Shown piece after piece: positions 58,688-64,000 of a DNA stretch of 64,000 bases. Positions within the stretch are counted from its first letter, which is position 1. Every line of letters starts with the position of its first letter. The notes under the pieces were generated by a model. It had not been told where the DNA came from. It saw only the letters and a list, made by a program, of their open reading frames with translations, and ran no database searches. Both the position numbers and the translations under genes were made by a program. Source of the stretch: Nemania diffusa (lineage: Eukaryota; Ascomycota; Sordariomycetes; Xylariales; Xylariaceae); assembly GCA_038501195.1 (NCBI GenBank), contig JBBPUQ010000001.1:2294001-2358000 (forward strand), written 5' to 3'.

Positions 58688-60281
58688 GATAAAATATGTC
58701 TAGTAGAGGACGATAGGTTTTTGTGTGTATGCTTGTTCGACTCGGTAAGAACTAGTCAACTAACTAGTGCTCGAGGGGTGTAGAGTAAGTGGGAGTAGGT
58801 TGCTATGGATAATAATTGTAATGAGCTTGCGGGTGAGTGAGAAGAGATCTCTAAAATGTGGGTGTGGTCAGTCTTTTATGCTTCTCTTACTGTGCCAATT
58901 CTTGGCTTTTCTAGATTAACTCCCGATGGTGGTAATAACTCAATAAACTTAGGCCGCATTAAGAGTGATACACATCAATTACGGGAGCTGAAGGCCTTGT
59001 TATACGTGCTACAGTACCTAGCCAGCTTCGGCCCTAAGGTACAACTATGTAGGTGATGTGCAGAGGCTTATGATGGAACACACGGGACCAAGCTCAGGTA
59101 TTTTATTGGACTTCACAGTCATAGAAATATTTGGTGTATGTGTCATGATACATTGGAACCAGTATAGCGATGCAAGCAGACACGTGTATGTGGCTCAAGG
59201 CTAGCTGGAGAAGTACAACAGCCGAAGTTGTATGGGCCAATAGGTCTCTAATCGTAGGACAACCCGAGGGTGAACGCCTGAATATTAGATATGATCGTAA
59301 CTTTTGTTCTATGTTTGTGTCGCATTTCCCCTACATCGTATGCATGCATATGCCTCGCCTTGCCCCTGAATTATATTAGCATGATATAATAAGGTATTGT
59401 GTACCCTTCTTGATGGGTCTTATTAGAATCAAAAGTGCGAAACTGCCAGTTGAAAGTAAGGAATCAGTCACCAGATTCCCTGATTTAAATAGGTGTCGTA
59501 TAAATCAATACACCTTGCCTTAGCAGAAAAAATAAATAGATAACTTGTTGCCTACGCATGAGATTACTGGGGAAAAGGGTGCACATGCGTATCCATACAG
59601 AGGTTCGCGTAGACCCCTCACACTTACCCGTTTACACTACGTGTCATATTATGTGCTGAGCAGATGTTACAGGAAGAGAGCAAACTATGAAAATAATATG
59701 ACGAGCACCAGTTGAGATCCTAGCAAACAATACACAATTTATGAAGTGCCCACGATACCCGCTCAAGAATTTGGTTTAATTGCCTAGGTAGATAGGGCTA
59801 CACATCCGCGCTCTCGGTGATCGTAGGGCTATCTAGTTGTCCGGGCATGGCGAAGCTTCGTCCTAGATGTAGCCTTGTATCTAAGCTAGTACGAAAAAAA
59901 TACAACACATTTCCATAGATAATTAAGGACGTTTGCCCTCGCCACTGCTTTAGTTGCATTATCCAAAATTGCATACGACTACGAATAATTTACAAGGATG
60001 GTGTTTCCCAGAAGGCATAACCAGAATCTCATTTAAGTAGACCTGTAATCAAAGTATTACGTCGTATTTTTAAGTCTGTATTCAACCGGACCCTAGAGGG
60101 TAATTAGGTAGGTCGAGTCCTGAAAGGTCTTGCAAGACGGTAGGTCAGGCAATATGGAGGGTTTGGGAGATTAGCTACTTGCAAAACCACCAGTGAAGAC
60201 ACCTAAGCCAGGTAACTTGGAGGTTCTTAAAGTATAGGCAGGCTAGGTTATATCAGGAGACTTTGTCCCTCAGTAAATAGG
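58688..60281. other. Intergenic
   Basis: AT-rich. No gene seen. TAGGTAGG strings near 59785 and 60107. The left end is the promoter of the barwin-like gene on the minus strand. Confidence 0.4.
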
Positions 60282-60450
60282 AGGCTTGTTAGCAGCTAGA
60301 AGGAAGGGCGTAGGATAAGGCTCAATAGAAGGATCAATGGATTCCTGGCCTTCTGAATAGGCTCCTAAAGAAAAACAGAGGTATTATATATAGCCATAGC
60401 CATAGATATAATCACCCTTATAGGGCTTGGTCCCTTTATCACTTGACAAG
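60282..60450 (+). repeat. Dispersed repeat, copy B
   Basis: Counterpart of 38097-38260 in the same orientation: AGCAGCTAGAAGGAAGGGCG, GGCTCAATAGAAGGATCAAT, GATTCCTGGCCTT, ATAGCCATAGCCATAGATAT and AATCACCCTTATAGGGCTTG, then CTTTATCACTTGACAA. It lies 200 bp upstream of a decayed coding-like frame (60665-61195), so the repeat may be one end of an old element. Confidence 0.7.
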
Positions 60451-60664
60451 TCACATGAACAAGGAGGTAAAGTAAGTAGCAAAAGAACTCCGGTCACACT
60501 AGCGTACCAGTCTTAGAACTTGTGTAAGTCTAGGCGATAGAATAGAGTTAGTGTGGAATAGATCGTTTGACATAATGGAACGAATGAAGTTTTCTTGCGC
60601 CCGGGAGGAATAAAATGTAACCTAGCAAGTCGCGCTCCTACACTCAAAGCACACCAGGTAATAG

Positions 60665-61195
60665 GTAGGCTTTACGAACACCAATGTAAGCCCTTTCCAA
60701 GCTCGTCCAGGGTTTCAGGTTCAGCATTTCCATTATGGTACTCAACCTTATTATATCGGATTTACACTATTCAGGCTCCCCTTAGCCAATGGTCATCGGT
60801 ATTGTTACTCAACCATTAGCAAACTTAGCCCTATATGGAGGTTGCTGTGTGCCCCCCCATCTCATTCTGCCGTAGGTAAGCATTACTCCTTTTACACCAA
60901 ACCACGCCCTCAGCCGTTTTATCCTGCTTTTCGATCTAAAACCTCTTCAGATAGTGATCCATCGGCGTTAAGCCGGAATGCTAATCTGAGAATTCCGCCA
61001 ATCGATGGTAATTCTTTCACTAGACGAATAAGTATTTTAAAGATTTCTTCTTACTTTTCTGCTAGAATTTGACAGTTAACAGACCTAGAGCTAGAAAGGT
61101 TCGATAAAAATATAAGCAAAATAACCTCTAAACGGTTGTCTTGCTCAATCTTGACCGAGCCAAGGCAATTTGCCGTCGCAGATGCTGTCAGTTAG
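60665..61195 (+). pseudogene. Decayed coding sequence, one internal TGA
   Basis: A 177-codon frame with a single TGA at 61070-61072. It starts after TAG at 60662 and has no early ATG. Composition is coding-like and biased: Pro/Gln/Tyr-rich in the first part (FQARPGFQVQHFHYGTQPYY, KPRPQPFYPAFRSKTSSDSD), charged after the TGA (LTDLELERFDKNISKITSKR). The TGA could be a CGA that mutated by C-to-T. I do not recognise a family; a gag-like part of a retroelement is a guess. Further stops follow after 61195. Confidence 0.45.
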
Positions 61196-61678
61196 CCTTT
61201 AGGCCCATCGAGTTGATAATAGATTTCGAAGGTTTAAAAGAAATTAACTATTGCAGAAGGTGGGAATTTGATACGGAGAGGGGGGTTAGACTTATCTCTA
61301 GCTGACTGGTTAATAATATATGTTGTGCGGCTTAACTTGGTTTAGCTAACGTATAGGCTTTTAGACGTTACTAAGTATAGCAAGAACACAATCCATGAAA
61401 GGTATAAAATGTACGGGTAGATCAATATTAAACTATATAACATGATTAACTAATAGTTCTTATTAATTTATTAGTCAATTAAATACGTCAAAGCTGACAG
61501 GCATGATTTATATTCAGTGTTTTCCTTGCGAAGGCTCTAGAGAGCTCATAGTGTAATGAGTTATATCCAATAATCTTTTAAATAGTAGCATGGTTCATTT
61601 TCGAGTCATGCTAAGGCCGCTAAGGGAGACCTGTCCAGTAATTATAGTTCAAATAAAGGCCAACCTCAACATGGTTAA
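61196..61678. other. Intergenic
   Basis: AT-rich, with several stops in every frame. No feature seen. Confidence 0.35.
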
Positions 61679-62440
61679 TTAGCCGCTTCCTGGGTTGAAA
61701 GTTGGGTAGATCCAACAATCTGAGCCACCAGCCGTGTACGTGAAATCTTCGATTTCGCCAACAAACTCGCAAAGCTCCCCTTGTTTAAAGTTCACCGCAT
61801 GGCAGAACCAGTAGTCGTCGCTCTGTCGGACTTCCAGTCCAGCTTCTAGAGCACGCTTTGCTTTTTCAAATGACCCAGAACACTGATATGTTCTTGTTAG
61901 CACGAGTTATTAAAACGAGTAGGACGGGAAACTCGACTGCTCGGTATTGAGACTGGTTCAACTCACCGCATAAATGCAATCCTGAAAGCTCGCGTTATTC
62001 GGAACGACTTTGGTTTGTTCCGGATGTCTCTGGTTACACCGAACTGAAGACGCAAGTTAACAACCACATGTGTGCCAGGTGGTTTGGGAATGGAATAAGC
62101 ACTGACCATTGCATCTCGCATATCCACCAAAAATGTACTCATACCAGTTGTTGTTCGTTGTGTATGGGCCATAGGTATATCCACCTTTGTACGGACCACA
62201 TTTACAGACTTGGGCATCCCAGTCAACAGGGTTGGCGGTCGGATCAGGAACCTCGCAAGTAGCGGTTGGTGTCGGTGTTGGCGAAGCAGTGCCAGTGCCT
62301 ACACACTTCCCATGCCTTCGGCCGATACCTCCTTGGCGCGCCTCGAGCTTGAGAAGTCTGTCTGCGCGATCCTCATGTCGGTAGGCAGCGCCTAGGCTGG
62401 CAAGGCCAAGCAAGCCTACCACTGTTTTATCGAAGAGCAT
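61679..62440 (-). CDS. Small cysteine-rich secreted protein, unknown
   Basis: Three exons on the minus strand: 62440-62107, 62043-61967, 61882-61679; 204 aa. Signal peptide from Met1 (MLFDKTVVGLLGLASLGAAY; the upstream TTG frame was not used), then a basic pro-like stretch (EARQGGIGRRHGK) with possible Kex2-like RR, a Thr/Pro linker (ASPTPTPTATC), and a domain with about ten Cys (including CKCGPYKGGYTYGPY, GGYARCNVRCNQ, FQDCIYACSGSFEKAKRAL, YWFCHAV, ELCEFV, DCWIYP). Joins are in frame and keep the Cys pattern. No family recognised. Size, signal and Cys content fit a secreted effector-like or surface protein; that role is inference. Confidence 0.7.
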
Positions 62441-64000
62441 CTCAAAAAAGAAGCTCCCGCCTATCAATGATAGCTGGTTCTGGAGGCTCAGAGTTATGTC
62501 TTGACCGAGGGGAGAGGGCTAGCCGCTTTTATAAACCGACCAACGCATCAGAGAACAAGAAGCCCAGCCCCGTGCCACGCTGTTACATCAACGGTGTCGT
62601 TCGATGTTCCGAGTTAGGCCTTATACAGCGTTAGCGAATTAGCCCTTGGTCTCTGTAGTCATTGAGTGACAATCAGTGACTACATCATTAGGTTAGGTAA
62701 GTAATTAGCATTAGTCCGGTTCCTGCGAGCACTAGTCTAACTATAATAGTTGGAGTTGTCCGAAGCTGGCTTAAACCATACATCATCAACACTATGTATT
62801 AACCATATAGATAATAGGTACCTGCTTATGGCTTTGGGTTGCCAAGATATAGAGATGAGCGCTTACACTTTTGCAGGCCTCCTGGATACTAGAGCTAAAA
62901 ATAGCTCCACTTCCAACAAGGGGCCGCTAGATAGGACTCTACGCCTGATGTATACAGTATGTTGCGATCTAAGGTTTTGAAACGAAATGAATTGTGTATT
63001 TACCTATCTCAAAAGCGTCGATTGGTTGACAAGAAGTTGTCTACTGTTTCTATATTTGAGCTGTCGTGACATTTAAATAACCTGCAGAGACGCTTCATCA
63101 CAGGTCTACTTCATGAGCTTACATCGCCTAGTTTAAAATTTGGAGAATAAACAAGTCACTAGATCGCCTCAGTCTCAATTTTACTGAAGGCAAGCCATCA
63201 GCCTTACTCTTACAAACTACATGAGACTATGAGACAACACATGCGTATGTAGAGTTGAAAGGGGGTGTTGTTGGATATGGCTTGGCATAGCACTTTTGAC
63301 GGCTCAGCAACATGGATAGCCCATAAATAAACAAGCCCCTGGGGAGTTATCCTAACTAGGCAGCTGGCTTCAATCAGTGAGGGGCAGACATCCACTACCA
63401 TCCTAAGGCTGAATTTAGCGGCTGGAAAAACTTCGACTTTCATATCAAAAGCACAGACGTAATCAATACAGCAGCAATTGCTAACTGAGGGTTCCGAAGA
63501 GGTCAGGTTTTTGATGATGTGATCAACGGTAAATTTCTTAAGAATAAGAATTCTTCATATGAAGGTGTAGCTGCATTATAAGACATTTTTATTGCATACG
63601 ATATTAATATAGATTCATCAAAAGCCCTATCGATTCGCAGATTTCTTACTTCTTAATGAACCATCCCTGGTACAAGTGACGAACAGTATAGTGAGATGAA
63701 AATCGAGTCGAGGCGCTTTATCACAGGCTCAACTATAAATTACGAAAACGTAATTGATGCTGTATGATTAAATGCCCTAATTGATAGCACCTTACCTTTC
63801 GCAATGTTGCAGTATAGCACTGAAGTCCTGTTCCGTGACAATGAGGAACTATTTCCCAAGCCGAGTCTCCAACAAACTTACTATTCTTAAAGAAGTTAGT
63901 TGAATAACTTTACCTAATATCCAACTTCTGAAAGGAGTTAAAAATAAGTAACTCAAGCATCATACCAAAGTTAAAATATGGTTCTTCCTTTGTTTTATTA
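62441..64000. other. Intergenic with relics, window end
   Basis: The first 300 bp are the promoter of the Cys-rich gene. The rest is AT-rich. It has a relic at 63660-63890 (listed separately) and, at 63087-63110, a short stretch similar to part of that relic. A minus-strand open frame at 63210-63443 has no motif. Confidence 0.4.
63660..63890 (+). pseudogene. Decayed coding sequence, one internal TGA
   Basis: A 77-codon frame with one TGA at 63765-63767, ending in TAA at 63888. Coding-like sequence: TIPGTSDEQYSEMKIESRRF, ITGSTINYENVIDAV, then after the stop LNALIDSTLPFAMLQYSTEV and LFRDNEELFPKPSLQQTYYS. No family named. Similar words at 63087-63110 encode RRFITG again, so this could be an old repeated element. 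The window edge hides any continuation. Confidence 0.35.

Overview
The window reads as nuclear DNA of a filamentous ascomycete (Pezizomycotina, most likely a Sordariomycete; order Xylariales is only a guess). Genes are broken by short introns of about 50 to 170 bp with GT-AG ends and CTAAC/CTGAC-type branch sites. The protein families are typical of these fungi: an Ayg1-like melanin hydrolase, DUF1765, a Zn2Cys6 regulator, a Dal5-type MFS carrier, CorA-like proteins without GMN, GH92, type-B carboxylesterase and HGD-type kinases. Intergenic DNA is AT-rich and, in places, full of TAGGTAGG/CCTACCTA strings. There are no rRNAs, convincing tRNAs, CRISPR arrays or intact transposons.

Layout. (1) 0.5-11 kb: two paralogous N-terminal-domain/kinase genes in the same orientation flank a six-exon CorA-like two-TM membrane protein; a small single-pass membrane protein follows. 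(2) 11.8-15.3 kb: an Ayg1-like alpha/beta hydrolase faces, tail to tail, a secreted S10 serine carboxypeptidase. (3) 17.3-28.5 kb: a housekeeping-like stretch with a cinnamyl-alcohol-type dehydrogenase, RPF2, a small DUF7709-like protein on the minus strand and a 1206-aa DUF1765 protein behind a 3.7 kb gene-poor gap. (4) 29.6-49.3 kb: an enzyme-rich accessory stretch with two 2OG-Fe(II) oxygenases, a fructosyl-amine/sarcosine-oxidase-like flavoprotein, a decayed neighbour gene, a Ure2-type GST, a secreted alpha/beta hydrolase, a type-B carboxylesterase, an allantoate-permease-type MFS carrier and a Zn2Cys6 regulator. No PKS, NRPS or terpene synthase is present, so this is not a standard biosynthetic cluster. 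(5) 50.8-62.5 kb: secreted GH92 mannosidase, a RING protein with an octapeptide repeat tail, an HSL-type hydrolase, a small double-psi beta-barrel secreted protein and a cysteine-rich secreted protein. The last 5 kb hold decayed coding-like relics and one copy of a dispersed repeat shared with the 38 kb gap.

Most gene models below were assembled by hand from exon frames and splice signals. In every multi-exon model the exon lengths sum to a multiple of three and the joined frames restore family motifs, but no transcript evidence was available. The most unusual arrangement is the kinase / CorA-like / kinase block at the left. The clearest genome-evolution signals are the two-copy dispersed repeat, coding relics interrupted by single TAA or TGA codons that could be C-to-T changes, and a GC-AG intron in one kinase paralog.
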